Under the pieces are notes generated by a model, which was not told the DNA's origin, ran no database searches, and saw only the letters and a program-made list of their open reading frames with translations. From assembly GCA_034521955.1 (NCBI GenBank), contig JAXHLT010000005.1:79030-143029 (forward strand): 64,000 nucleotides of DNA. Reading direction: 5' to 3'. The stretch is from M55B127 sp034521955. GTDB lineage: Bacteria > Bacillota > Halanaerobiia > Halanaerobiales > M55B127. Within the stretch, counting starts at the first letter, position 1. Every line of letters starts with the position of its first letter. Positions 48,524 to 57,604 of the stretch are shown in pieces. The position numbers and the translations under genes are program-made.

Positions 48524-49819
48524 TTGATAGATAGATATAGTCGCGAGGAAATGAATAAAATATTTAGTGAGAAAAATAAATTTCAAAAATGGTTAGATGT
48601 TGAGTTAGCAGTTGTCAAAGCAAGGATGAAATTAGGTGAGGTTCCCCAAAAAGCTTATAAAAAAATCAAAGAAAACGCTTCATTTGATGTAAAACGAATA
48701 AAAGAAATTGAAGCTGTGACAAGACATGACATGTTAGCCTTTATTGAAAATGTTAATGAAAACATTGGAGAACATTCAAAGTTTGTACATGAAGGTATAA
48801 CTTCTAATGATATCAAAGATACTGGTCTAGCACTACAATTAGTTGAAGCGTTAGATTTAATAAAAGAAGATCTATTAAAACTAAAAGATAAGATTAAACA
48901 AAAAGCAATATTACATAAACATACAGTCATGATGGGTAGAACCCATGGTATACACGCAGAACCGATAACATTTGGATTAAAGTTAGCAGTATGGTATCAA
49001 GAGATAAAGAGACATCTAGATAGAATCAAACAACTAGATGATATTATAAGAGTTGGTCAAATATCCGGTGCTGTTGGTACTTATGCCACAATTAACCCAG
49101 AAGTTGAAGAAATAGTAATGGAAGAACTAGGACTTAAGGCTTCTTTATTTACTAATCAAATTTTGCAGAGAGACAGACATGCTGATCTAGTGAGTCGACT
49201 ATCTTTAATAGCGGCATCATTAGAGAAGTTTAGTACTGAAATAAGAAACTTACAGAGGACAGATATACTTGAAGTTGAAGAAAACTTTTCTAAAGGACAA
49301 AAGGGTTCTTCTGCAATGCCGCATAAAAAGAATCCAATTGTTAGTGAAAGAATTAGTGGACTTGCTCGTGTTATAAGGGGCAATATGGTACCTGCTTTTG
49401 AAAACATTAACTTGTGGCATGAAAGAGATTTAACTCATTCATCAGTTGAAAGAATTATTCTACCAGACAGTTTCATATTATTGGATTATATGTTATTTAA
49501 ATTTACTGATTTGTTAGATAATCTAAAGGTTAACCAAGATATAATGAAAGAAAATATTAATAAAACTAATGGACTTGTTTTTTCTCAAAAAGTTATGCTT
49601 TCTTTAATTGAAAAGGGTTTAGATAGAGAAAGAGCTTATGAATTAGTCCAAAAAAATGCCATGAAATCTTGGGATGATAATAAAAGTTTCAAAAAAATGA
49701 TTGAAAATGATGGTGAAGTTATGACATACTTAAATAAAGAAGAGTTAAATGGAATATTTAATTATAATAACTTTATTAAAGAAGTGGATTTTATCTTTGA
49801 AAGGGGGAAGCTCAAGTAA
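48524..49819 (+). CDS. purB: Adenylosuccinate lyase
   Basis: A 431-residue enzyme that cleaves SAICAR and adenylosuccinate in purine synthesis. The start TTG (48524) gives MIDRYSREEMNKIF, the family beginning, after AAAGGAAG. The fumarase-superfamily signature GSSAMPHKKNP is near 265 and MGRTHGIHAEPITFG near 145. purA follows after 20 bases. Confidence 0.96.
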   Translation: MIDRYSREEMNKIFSEKNKFQKWLDVELAVVKARMKLGEVPQKAYKKIKENASFDVKRIKEIEAVTRHDMLAFIENVNENIGEHSKFVHEGITSNDIKDTGLALQLVEALDLIKEDLLKLKDKIKQKAILHKHTVMMGRTHGIHAEPITFGLKLAVWYQEIKRHLDRIKQLDDIIRVGQISGAVGTYATINPEVEEIVMEELGLKASLFTNQILQRDRHADLVSRLSLIAASLEKFSTEIRNLQRTDILEVEENFSKGQKGSSAMPHKKNPIVSERISGLARVIRGNMVPAFENINLWHERDLTHSSVERIILPDSFILLDYMLFKFTDLLDNLKVNQDIMKENINKTNGLVFSQKVMLSLIEKGLDRERAYELVQKNAMKSWDDNKSFKKMIENDGEVMTYLNKEELNGIFNYNNFIKEVDFIFERGKLK

Positions 49820-49839
49820 TTATCACTTGAGCAATCGAT

Positions 49840-51102
49840 ATGTCAGTTAAAGTAGTAGTAGGAGCACAATGGGGAGATGAAGGAAAAGGGAAAGTAACAG
49901 ATAAACTTGCAGAGACAGCAGATTATGTAGTTAGATTTAGCGGAGGTAACAATGCTGGACATACAGTAATTGTCGGAGATGACAAGTATGAACTACATTT
50001 AATACCTTCTAGTATACTTTATCCAGATAAAGCAAGTGTAATAGGTAGTGGAGTTGTAATAGATCCAATAGCTCTTATTAGTGAAATGGAAGGTTTAAAA
50101 AAACGCGGGCTTAAGTTTGATAATTTCTATATAAGTAATCAAGCTCATGTAGTTATGCCTTATCATAGAAAGTTTGATGGCCTTGAAGAGGAACGTAAAG
50201 GTGATAATAAGATAGGAACAACTAAAAAAGGTATTGGCCCTGCATATACTGATAAAGCAGCAAGGAGAGGTATAAGAATCGCTGATCTCTTAGATGAAGA
50301 AGTTTTTAAAACAAAATTAAAAAATGTTTTAGAATATAAAAACCTTATTTTAAAGAATGTTTATAATGAAAAAGAATTATCCTATGAAGATATTAAAGAT
50401 AAATATTTAAAAGCAGCTGAAAAGATAAAACCATATGTAACTGATACATCACTTTTATTAGATCAAGCATATAAAAATGATGAAAACATATTTTTTGAAG
50501 GAGCACAAGGTACATTATTAGATATAGATTATGGTACATATCCTTATGTTACTTCTTCTAATCCAACTGCCGGAGGAGTTTGCACAGGGGCTGGTTTTGG
50601 TCCAACAAAGATTGATGATATAATAGGAGTAGCAAAAGCATATTTAACAAGAGTGGGAGCAGGACCATTTCCTACCGAATTATTTAACGATATGGGTAAG
50701 TTTTTACTTGAAAAAGGGCATGAATTTGGTGTTACAACTGGTAGACCAAGGAGATGTGGGTGGTTGGATTTACCATTACTAAAATATGCCGTAAGAGTTA
50801 ATGGACTAACGGAATTAGTTTTAACTAAAATAGATGTACTAAGCGGTTTAGAAGAAATCAAAGTATGTACATCTTATGAAAACAATTCTGATACAACTGA
50901 CTTAGGGAGTGAAAATACAAAAAAAGTTCCAGTATATAAAAAATATCCGGGATGGGAAGAAGATATTTCAGGTATACAATCATTTAATCAGTTACCAAAA
51001 GAAGCTCAAGAATTTGTTCAAATGATTGAAAAAGAAATTGAAATCCCTATTTCAATTATAGGAACTGGACCTAAAAGAGTAGATACGATTATTAGAAAAT
51101 AG
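49840..51102 (+). CDS. purA: Adenylosuccinate synthetase
   Basis: A 420-residue GTP-dependent enzyme joining IMP and aspartate. The P-loop GAQWGDEGKGK is at 8-18, NAGHTV near 40, GTTKKGIGPAY near 130 and TTGRPRRCGWLDL near 300. It lies between purB and purD. Confidence 0.97.
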   Translation: MSVKVVVGAQWGDEGKGKVTDKLAETADYVVRFSGGNNAGHTVIVGDDKYELHLIPSSILYPDKASVIGSGVVIDPIALISEMEGLKKRGLKFDNFYISNQAHVVMPYHRKFDGLEEERKGDNKIGTTKKGIGPAYTDKAARRGIRIADLLDEEVFKTKLKNVLEYKNLILKNVYNEKELSYEDIKDKYLKAAEKIKPYVTDTSLLLDQAYKNDENIFFEGAQGTLLDIDYGTYPYVTSSNPTAGGVCTGAGFGPTKIDDIIGVAKAYLTRVGAGPFPTELFNDMGKFLLEKGHEFGVTTGRPRRCGWLDLPLLKYAVRVNGLTELVLTKIDVLSGLEEIKVCTSYENNSDTTDLGSENTKKVPVYKKYPGWEEDISGIQSFNQLPKEAQEFVQMIEKEIEIPISIIGTGPKRVDTIIRK

Positions 51103-51156
51103 TAATGTTTTAATAAATAAGTTTTCTCCAATTATTTTATACAAGGAGTGTAAACC

Positions 51157-52437
51157 ATGAAAGTATTAGTTGTTGGAAATGGTGGTAGAGAACATGCTTT
51201 GGTTTGGAAAATATACCAAAGTGAAAAAGTTGACAAAATATATGTGGCCCCAGGTAATAACGGGATGACTGACTTAGCAGAACAAGTAGATATTGCAGCC
51301 AGTGACACTAAACTATTAGCAGAATGGGCTAAAAACCATAAGATTGATCTTACTGTTGTCGGTCCTGAAAAGCCGCTAGTAAAGGGTATTGTAAATGAAT
51401 TTGAAAAGAGAGGTTTAAGAATCTTTGGGCCAAATAAATTAGCTGCAAGAGTTGAAGGCAGTAAGGTATTTGCAAAAAATATATTAAAAAAACATGATAT
51501 TCCAACAGCTGAATTTGAAGTGTTTACAGAACCTGAAGAAGCGATGGAATTTTTAAAAAAGGCAGATTATCCACTTGTTATAAAGGCAGAAGGATTGGCT
51601 TTTGGTAAAGGTGTAGTAATTGCTACTACTAAAGAACAAGCAGAAGAAGCTATTACTAAAATTATGGAAGATAAAGTTTTTGGGGATGCTGGAAGCAGAA
51701 TAGTTATTGAAAACTTTTTAGAGGGTCAGGAGATTTCTGTAATGGTCTTTACAGATGGAAAAGACTTTGTACCTTTAGAGTTTGCCCAGGATTATAAAGC
51801 TGTTTTTGATGGAGATGAGGGTCCTAATACAGGTGGCATGGGATCTTTTTCACCTCTACCTTTTATAGATGAAAAATTAAAAAACAGAATAATTAATGAA
51901 ATATTAAATCCTGCACTACATGCATTTAATGAAGAAGGTTTAAACTATAAAGGGCTATTATATATTAACATGATATTAACTGATATGGGTCCAGAAGTAC
52001 TAGATTTTAATGCTAGGTTTGGTGACCCTGAAACACAAGTTTTATTGCCCAGAATGAATACAGATATAATAGATATTTTTGAGAAGACCATTGATGAACA
52101 ACTTGCGGATGTTGAGATTAACTGGGATGAAAGATCAGCTGTTTGTGTTATATTGACTTCTGCTGGTTATCCAGTAACTTTTGATACGGGTAAGGAAATT
52201 TATGGTTTAGATAAAGTTAATAAATATGATAATTTACTGGTATTTCATGCTGGCACTACAAAAATTGGTGATAAATTTTACACGGCTGGAGGTAGAGTAA
52301 TCGGGCTTACTGTACTAGGTGAAGATTTAGATGATGCAATAAATCAAATCTATGAATATATAGAAGAAGTGTCTTTTGAAGATATGCATTATAGGAGTGA
52401 TATTGGAATCACTGTAAGGGAGTCGAAAAAAAATTAA
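51157..52437 (+). CDS. purD: Phosphoribosylamine-glycine ligase
   Basis: A 426-residue ATP-grasp enzyme (GARS) of purine synthesis. The start MKVLVVGNGGREHAL, the ATP-grasp core EGLAFGKGV and the metal site LDFNARFGDPE are visible. It is the third gene of a short purine set; most other pur genes are not in the window. Confidence 0.97.
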   Translation: MKVLVVGNGGREHALVWKIYQSEKVDKIYVAPGNNGMTDLAEQVDIAASDTKLLAEWAKNHKIDLTVVGPEKPLVKGIVNEFEKRGLRIFGPNKLAARVEGSKVFAKNILKKHDIPTAEFEVFTEPEEAMEFLKKADYPLVIKAEGLAFGKGVVIATTKEQAEEAITKIMEDKVFGDAGSRIVIENFLEGQEISVMVFTDGKDFVPLEFAQDYKAVFDGDEGPNTGGMGSFSPLPFIDEKLKNRIINEILNPALHAFNEEGLNYKGLLYINMILTDMGPEVLDFNARFGDPETQVLLPRMNTDIIDIFEKTIDEQLADVEINWDERSAVCVILTSAGYPVTFDTGKEIYGLDKVNKYDNLLVFHAGTTKIGDKFYTAGGRVIGLTVLGEDLDDAINQIYEYIEEVSFEDMHYRSDIGITVRESKKN

Positions 52438-52451
52438 GGTAGGTGTAGAGG

Positions 52452-53246
52452 ATGATAGATATTCACAACCACCTTCTTCCAGGAATCGATGATGGTGCTA
52501 AAACATTAGAAGCAACTGTTGAAATTGCAAAAACTGCCCAAAATTATGATATATATAAAATTGTCGCAACTCCCCATTATATGGAAGAAAACTATAAAGT
52601 TGAAGGAAAAGAGATAAAAGAAAAAATAAAACAGATTAATAAATTATTAAGATCAAAAAATATTCAGGTGGAAATATTACCTGGTCATGAGATATACTTA
52701 ACGCGGGATTTGCTAGAAAAGATTAAAAACAGGGATATTTTAACTATAAATGATAGTAAATATATTTTATTAGAATTACCTATGAATTATATACCAGATT
52801 ATTTGGATAGAGTATTTTATGATTTGAGTGTGATGGGGTATAAACCTATAATTGCTCATCCGGAAAGAAATCAAGAAGTAATAAAAAACCCAGGTATCCT
52901 CTATAAATGGGTTAAGGATGGAATTATCTTTCAACTCAATGCCGGCAGTCTTTTTGGAGTATATGGAAGTAATGTAAAAAAGACTGCTTTTGAATTAGTC
53001 GATAACTATTTAGTTCAAGTTATTGCTTCCGACTGTCATGGTAATAACAATGTAGGACTTGAATGGTTGGCCAGAGCGAAAAGAAAACTAGAAAATAATT
53101 GTGGTAGTTACACCATTCAATTTTTTACTAACGCTGAATACATAATAAATAATGAAGAAATAATATGTGAAGAACCAACATGTTTAAAGTCAAAGTCGTT
53201 CTGGAATATTTTTAAAGGACTTAAATTTATTAGTAATGAAGATTGA
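52452..53246 (+). CDS. CpsB/CapC-type tyrosine-protein phosphatase (PHP fold)
   Basis: A 264-residue metal-dependent phosphatase. PHP motifs are DIHNHLLPGIDDGA (3-16), VATPHYMEENY, HPERN and ASDCHG. In capsule operons such proteins dephosphorylate BY-kinases that control polysaccharide chain length. No kinase or capsule gene is nearby; it follows purD by 14 bases. Its stop is 4 bases from the convergent thiI stop. Confidence 0.88.
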   Translation: MIDIHNHLLPGIDDGAKTLEATVEIAKTAQNYDIYKIVATPHYMEENYKVEGKEIKEKIKQINKLLRSKNIQVEILPGHEIYLTRDLLEKIKNRDILTINDSKYILLELPMNYIPDYLDRVFYDLSVMGYKPIIAHPERNQEVIKNPGILYKWVKDGIIFQLNAGSLFGVYGSNVKKTAFELVDNYLVQVIASDCHGNNNVGLEWLARAKRKLENNCGSYTIQFFTNAEYIINNEEIICEEPTCLKSKSFWNIFKGLKFISNED

Positions 53247-53250
53247 AAAG

Positions 53251-54426
53251 TTAGTTAATATTTATGATTTCGACATTATTTACTGCTTTTTTTATTAAGT
53301 TATCTATATCCAACTTTTTTTCTCCTTCGAATACTTGTTGGAGTGTAGGTCTTGTTTCTGGACTATTTGGTACAAAAACTGTACAGCAGTCCTCATAAGG
53401 CCTAATTGATATTTTATAGGTCCCTATATCTTTAGCGATATTTATTATTTGTAATTTGTTTAAACCTATTAGAGGTCTTAAAACTGGAAGATTAGCTATA
53501 CTGTTGGTTACATTTATTGCCTCAAGGGTTTGACTAGCTACCTGTCCAATGCTTTCCCCGGTTATAATTGCTTTTCCGTTTTGTTTTTGAATTATTTTTT
53601 CAGTTATTTTCAACATTAATCTTCTCATAACTATGGTTAGTAATTTATCAGGACATTTATCATTAATTTCTTTTAAAATATCAGTAAAGTTTACAATGTG
53701 TAAGTTTATTTTGTTTTGATATTTAGCAAGTACTTTTGCTAAATCAATAACCTTTTCTTTAGTACGATCACTGGTAAATGGGAAACTATGAAAATATACT
53801 GGAACAATTTCTGCTCCTCTTTTCATTCCCATAAATCCTGCTACTGGGCTATCAATTCCACCAGATAACATTAGACCAATTTTACCGGTGGTTCCAACCG
53901 GTAAACCGCCAATTCCTTTGTATACTTTAGAATAAATGTATGCATAGTTTTTTCTAATTTCTACATTTATATTTAAATCAGGATTGTGTAAATCCACTTC
54001 TATTTTATCTTTACTAATGTTTTCAATTATATATTCCCCAAGATCATACTGTAAATCCATTGAATCATATTTGTATTCTTTATTACTTCTCCTTGCACTA
54101 ATTCTAAAGGTAATTTTTTTATCTTCTTTGATTTCATCTTTGGCTATTTTTAGTACAAGTGCCTTAAATTTGTTTAAATCTAAGGAAACTTTTTCAACCG
54201 GAGAATATGAAACTAATCCCGGTGTTTTTTGTAAACTTTCTTTAACTAGCTTATTATCAGCAGTAGTTTTCAAGAATATTCTGCCCGGAGTTTTATATAC
54301 TGATAGATTATCATCAATTTTTCTCAGGCTATTTTTTATATTTGATAGAAGTTTATCTTCAAATAAAGATCTATTTTCACCTTTTAATCCTATTTCACCA
54401 TATCGAATTAAAAATAGGTTTTCCAT
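53251..54426 (-). CDS. thiI: tRNA 4-thiouridine synthetase ThiI
   Basis: A 391-residue protein starting at the ATG 6 bases after GAGGTG. The N-terminal ferredoxin-like and THUMP domains (about 1-165) precede a PP-loop ATPase with LSGGIDSPVAGF. No rhodanese domain is present, as in Bacillus ThiI. It makes s4U8 in tRNA with sulfur from the partner cysteine desulfurase, whose gene directly precedes it, as in the Bacillus nifZ-thiI pair. Confidence 0.95.
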   Translation of the reverse strand: MENLFLIRYGEIGLKGENRSLFEDKLLSNIKNSLRKIDDNLSVYKTPGRIFLKTTADNKLVKESLQKTPGLVSYSPVEKVSLDLNKFKALVLKIAKDEIKEDKKITFRISARRSNKEYKYDSMDLQYDLGEYIIENISKDKIEVDLHNPDLNINVEIRKNYAYIYSKVYKGIGGLPVGTTGKIGLMLSGGIDSPVAGFMGMKRGAEIVPVYFHSFPFTSDRTKEKVIDLAKVLAKYQNKINLHIVNFTDILKEINDKCPDKLLTIVMRRLMLKITEKIIQKQNGKAIITGESIGQVASQTLEAINVTNSIANLPVLRPLIGLNKLQIINIAKDIGTYKISIRPYEDCCTVFVPNSPETRPTLQQVFEGEKKLDIDNLIKKAVNNVEIININ

Positions 54427-54431
54427 TTTTT

Positions 54432-55580
54432 TCACCTCATAATCTTTCTTAAGTTTGAAATATTTTTTTGCAAATTGTTGAATACATATTCTATTTGTTC
54501 TTCGGTAATATTTTTATTGAAACTAAATCTAATAGTACCTTCTTTGTATTTATCTGGAATACCTATAGCTTTAATTACATGGCTTGTAGTATCTTTTTTT
54601 GATGAACAAGCAGAACCTGTTGAGGTATAGATATTATCACTTTCTAGACTATGAACTAACACTTCACCTTTAATTTTTGAAAAAGAAACATTAAGTATAT
54701 GTGGAGCACTTTGACCATTAATAGGGGTATTTATTTTAACTTCATTAATATTATTTTTTATTTTATTTGCTAAATATACATTTAATTCCTTCATCTTTTT
54801 TAATTCATTTTTATTTGGAAGATATTTTACAGCTTCACCAAAACCAACAATTCCTGCAGTGTTCTCTGTTCCGGGATAAAGCCCTTTTTCCTGATTACTT
54901 CCGTGAAGAATTTTATCAATAATAATATCTTTATTTATATATAAAGCACCTACTCCCTTTGGTCCATGAACTTTATGTGCGCTCATTGAGAATAAGTCAA
55001 TATTTAATTCTTTTATATCTACATCTATCTTACCTAAAGCCTGTATACCATCTACATGAAAGTATAGTTTTTTATAATTTTTTATCAAATCTGAGATTTC
55101 TTTTAGTGGTTGAATCACTCCTGTTTCATTGTTTACTGCCATAATGCTTATAAGAATGGTCTTATCATCTAATTTGTTTTTCAAGAATTCTAAATCGATT
55201 ATGCCATCTTTATTAACCGGTAAATAAATAACATCTAATCCCTGAGCTTCAAAATGTTTAAAAATTTCTAAGACAGATTTATGTTCTATTTGTGTTGTTA
55301 TAATTTTATTACCGTATTTTTTTAGTCTATTAACTGTGCCTTTAATGGCTATATTGTTTGCTATCGATCCATTTCCTGTAAAAATTATATCATCAAAATC
55401 AACTTTTAAAATCTGAGCAATATTTTGGCGAGCGCTTTTAACTTCTTTTTCTGCATCAATTCCAAGTCTATGCAGTGAAGAAGGATTTCCAAAATTTTTT
55501 GTGAGTACCTTATTCATTTTTTTTATTACTTCTGGGAGTAGTTCTGTTGTAGCAGCATTATCTAAATAAACATAATCCAT
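54432..55580 (-). CDS. nifZ: Cysteine desulfurase (NifS/NifZ type)
   Basis: A 382-residue PLP enzyme. PLP lysine Lys203 lies in SMSAHKVHGPKG; the active-site cysteine is in TSTGSACSSKKDT near 325. It is of the IscS/NifS class II-like fold with a short catalytic loop. Coupling to thiI (gap of 5 bases) indicates sulfur supply for 4-thiouridine. Strong promoter upstream. Confidence 0.92.
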   Translation of the reverse strand: MDYVYLDNAATTELLPEVIKKMNKVLTKNFGNPSSLHRLGIDAEKEVKSARQNIAQILKVDFDDIIFTGNGSIANNIAIKGTVNRLKKYGNKIITTQIEHKSVLEIFKHFEAQGLDVIYLPVNKDGIIDLEFLKNKLDDKTILISIMAVNNETGVIQPLKEISDLIKNYKKLYFHVDGIQALGKIDVDIKELNIDLFSMSAHKVHGPKGVGALYINKDIIIDKILHGSNQEKGLYPGTENTAGIVGFGEAVKYLPNKNELKKMKELNVYLANKIKNNINEVKINTPINGQSAPHILNVSFSKIKGEVLVHSLESDNIYTSTGSACSSKKDTTSHVIKAIGIPDKYKEGTIRFSFNKNITEEQIEYVFNNLQKNISNLRKIMR

Positions 55581-55619
55581 ATATATCCCAACCTTAATTT
55601 TATTTTACGTACTGTTATA

Positions 55620-55648
55620 ATTTTAAATTATTAATGTTGGGATGTCAA
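55620..55648 (-). promoter_or_regulatory. Promoter of the cysteine desulfurase-thiI operon
   Basis: Minus strand TTGACA, 17-base spacer, TAAAAT. An 8-bp inverted repeat (ATCCCAAC at 55585-55592, GTTGGGAT at 55636-55643) flanks the -10 and start region and could be an operator. Confidence 0.75.
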
Positions 55649-55736
55649 TTTATAATAAGATTTAATGATTATGTAAGGCAGGAAAAAAAGAAGAGAAGGT
55701 AGAGGTGCTTCTTAAAGGAAGGTTAAAACTTGCAGG

Positions 55737-55880
55737 TTATGCTATTTGTTTTTTTACTTTTTCAGCCATATTAACTACATTATCATAGTCAAGTTTACCA
55801 CTGCATTTTTCACAGTATTCGTTACCTGACCAGTTTCTTGTTCCACATGCTTCACATTTTACTTTTTTACCAAAATTCAT
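55737..55880 (-). CDS. Zinc-ribbon microprotein, 47 residues
   Basis: Reads MNFGKKVKCEACGTRNW from an ATG 7 bases after AAAGGAGG. Two knuckles, C9-x2-C12 and C23-x2-C26, form a rubredoxin-like zinc ribbon; the last about 17 residues form a Lys-rich helix. It has its own strong promoter, so it is very likely expressed. I do not recognise a named family. It lies between nifZ-thiI and a barrel gene, all on the minus strand. Confidence 0.75.
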   Translation of the reverse strand: MNFGKKVKCEACGTRNWSGNEYCEKCSGKLDYDNVVNMAEKVKKQIA

Positions 55881-55913
55881 TGTTGTTCCTCCTTTCGTCA
55901 ATCAACGTTACCT

Positions 55914-55941
55914 ATTATAAGGAATTAAAATCAAATGTCAA
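55914..55941 (-). promoter_or_regulatory. Promoter of the zinc-ribbon gene
   Basis: Minus strand perfect TTGACA, 16-base spacer, perfect TATAAT, about 27 bases before the start codon's transcript leader. Confidence 0.85.
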
Positions 55942-55984
55942 GCTTATTAACATATATTTAACAAAGAATTAATTATAGTTAAAC

Positions 55985-56022
55985 AAAAAAAGACCCCCTT
56001 ATCAGTTTTGACAAGGGAGTCT
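55985..56022 (-). terminator. Terminator after the outer-membrane protein gene
   Basis: Minus-strand stem AGACTCCCTTGTC/GATAAGGGGGTCT (G-U pairs) with a short loop, followed by TTTTTTT. Confidence 0.9.
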
Positions 56023-56035
56023 AAATAATTCAAAA

Positions 56036-56941
56036 TTAAAACAAATATTGAAATCCTACATTTATACTATACTGTTCTGATTTCAATTCTTGATCTACAT
56101 TTACTGTTGAACCTTGATTAGCACCGCCATAATAATATCTTTCTGTATCACCAGTAGTATTTAAAAGTTTGTAACTTAATCCGCCTGTTAAATACATGTT
56201 CTTATTTAAATTATATCTAATATTATCACTTACATATATATAGCTGCCTTGATTAGTTCCTTCTGATTGATAGTTTTGATAATAATTGTTTTCACTATTT
56301 TTTGTATAGGCATAAGGAGAATACTTAACTACAAATTTATTTTTTAAATTTCGAGTTATATTTTTATTAAAAATCATACCAAGATAAACTAAATGATTTT
56401 GAAAATCAAGATCGGTTATCTCTCCATTTAAAGTAGTAGTAGTTGTTGTTGAATAGTCGTAAATACTCCCATCTGTTAAACTATATACAGAATTTTCATA
56501 TTCATATCCAATTAATATTAAATAAGTTTTTTCAGGAGTGGAATATTCTAATAGATAGTTTGCTAAAAGGATATCTAGATAAAATGTTTGATAGTTTGTT
56601 TCATTAGTAATAGTATTTACTCTGTTATTAATATTATCTATATAATTTATAGTCTCAGCATTTCTGGTTTTGGTTCCTATAATATTGCTACCTATAGTTA
56701 ATGAATAATAGTCTGCCCAATCTTTAAAAATATATTCATTAAAGTTAGCTTTAAAAATTAAAGTGTCTAAAGACAGCTTATATTCTGTAGAATAACCAGG
56801 GGTAGTTGATCTTGGGTCTAAATTCAATTCTAGATCACCATAGCTTTTATCAAAATAAATGTCAGTTTGATATGCATAGGTATTAAAAGATATTAAAGTT
56901 ATAATACTAATTAGTATTATAAATACTGTTGTTTTTTTCAT
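56036..56941 (-). CDS. Predicted outer-membrane beta-barrel protein
   Basis: A 301-residue protein with a signal peptide (about 1-23, ending TYA). The mature chain is Tyr/Asn/Thr-rich with alternating-strand patterns throughout and ends in VGFQYLF, with a C-terminal Phe. No family is recognised. It is alone between a terminator and an AT-rich gap. A surface or porin-like role is only inferred. Confidence 0.65.
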   Translation of the reverse strand: MKKTTVFIILISIITLISFNTYAYQTDIYFDKSYGDLELNLDPRSTTPGYSTEYKLSLDTLIFKANFNEYIFKDWADYYSLTIGSNIIGTKTRNAETINYIDNINNRVNTITNETNYQTFYLDILLANYLLEYSTPEKTYLILIGYEYENSVYSLTDGSIYDYSTTTTTTLNGEITDLDFQNHLVYLGMIFNKNITRNLKNKFVVKYSPYAYTKNSENNYYQNYQSEGTNQGSYIYVSDNIRYNLNKNMYLTGGLSYKLLNTTGDTERYYYGGANQGSTVNVDQELKSEQYSINVGFQYLF

Positions 56942-57149
56942 TATTCTTGCTCCTCTCTATTTCTATAAGTAATAAATTGTACATAAAATGATTAAATCCT
57001 TTTTTATATATAATATTGATGTTTATTAAAAAGCAGGAGATTTTAAGATTATAGTAAAATATAATTATAATAATAATAATTATAATATTCAAGATGTTAA
57101 GAAACTTAGTTTGTGTCAAGAAAAGTTAGGGAATATAGAAACCTCATAC
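56942..57149. other. AT-rich intergenic region with simple ATAATT repeats
   Basis: Upstream of the barrel gene. It contains low-complexity ATAATTATAATAATA-type sequence near 57059-57090. No gene is supported. Confidence 0.5.
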
Positions 57150-57520
57150 TTTAGTATTAAACTGCAACTATTGATTTCAATCCTCTAACTCAGTTTTCTT
57201 ACTTGATGGATCGGTTAATGGTGGCATTTTAGCTTGTAACCAATTACTCCACTCTCTTTCGAACTTTCGTTTTCTATACTTTAATTTGATAGTAATCATC
57301 TTTCAATCTTTCTTATAAAACACCATTGTGAGCAAGTATTAATATCTTTATTATTGCTTCTGCGTCTTCTTTAACCCAACTCATATCTCTGTTTTCATTT
57401 TTCTATCCGCATTTTATCAACATAATTCTCTATTGCAGCTAAGCCATACAGGTTTTGTTCAAAATCCTTAATTTCTATACTATGTCTATAGTCTAATGAA
57501 TGTTCTCTTTCCCTTTAAAA
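57150..57520 (-). pseudogene. Degenerate transposase-like remnant
   Basis: On the minus strand, short coding pieces follow each other with stops and a frame change: EHSLDYRHSIEIKDFEQNLY and GLAAIENYVDKMRIEK, then NRDMSWVKEDAEAIIKILI and LAHNGVL, then ERLKDDYYQIKV. The MSW...A..I..L...NG pattern resembles the C-terminus of ISLre2/UPF0236-type transposases. No intact frame, terminal repeats or target duplication was seen, so the family is uncertain. Confidence 0.4.
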
Positions 57521-57604
57521 TCTTGAATGTTTACTACTTATTTTATATAATTCATTTAGAAAATTGATATAAACAAGATATTTTAAAGAAGGAGGAAAAC
57601 TATA

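Noticed and set aside
53984..54442. 152-residue frame antisense to thiI
   Set aside because: A hydrophobic-looking shadow of the thiI coding strand; thiI itself is complete and conserved.
56907..57119. 70-residue minus-strand frame with a poly-isoleucine run
   Set aside because: It comes from a simple ATAATT repeat; low complexity, no ribosome site, and it overlaps the barrel gene start.
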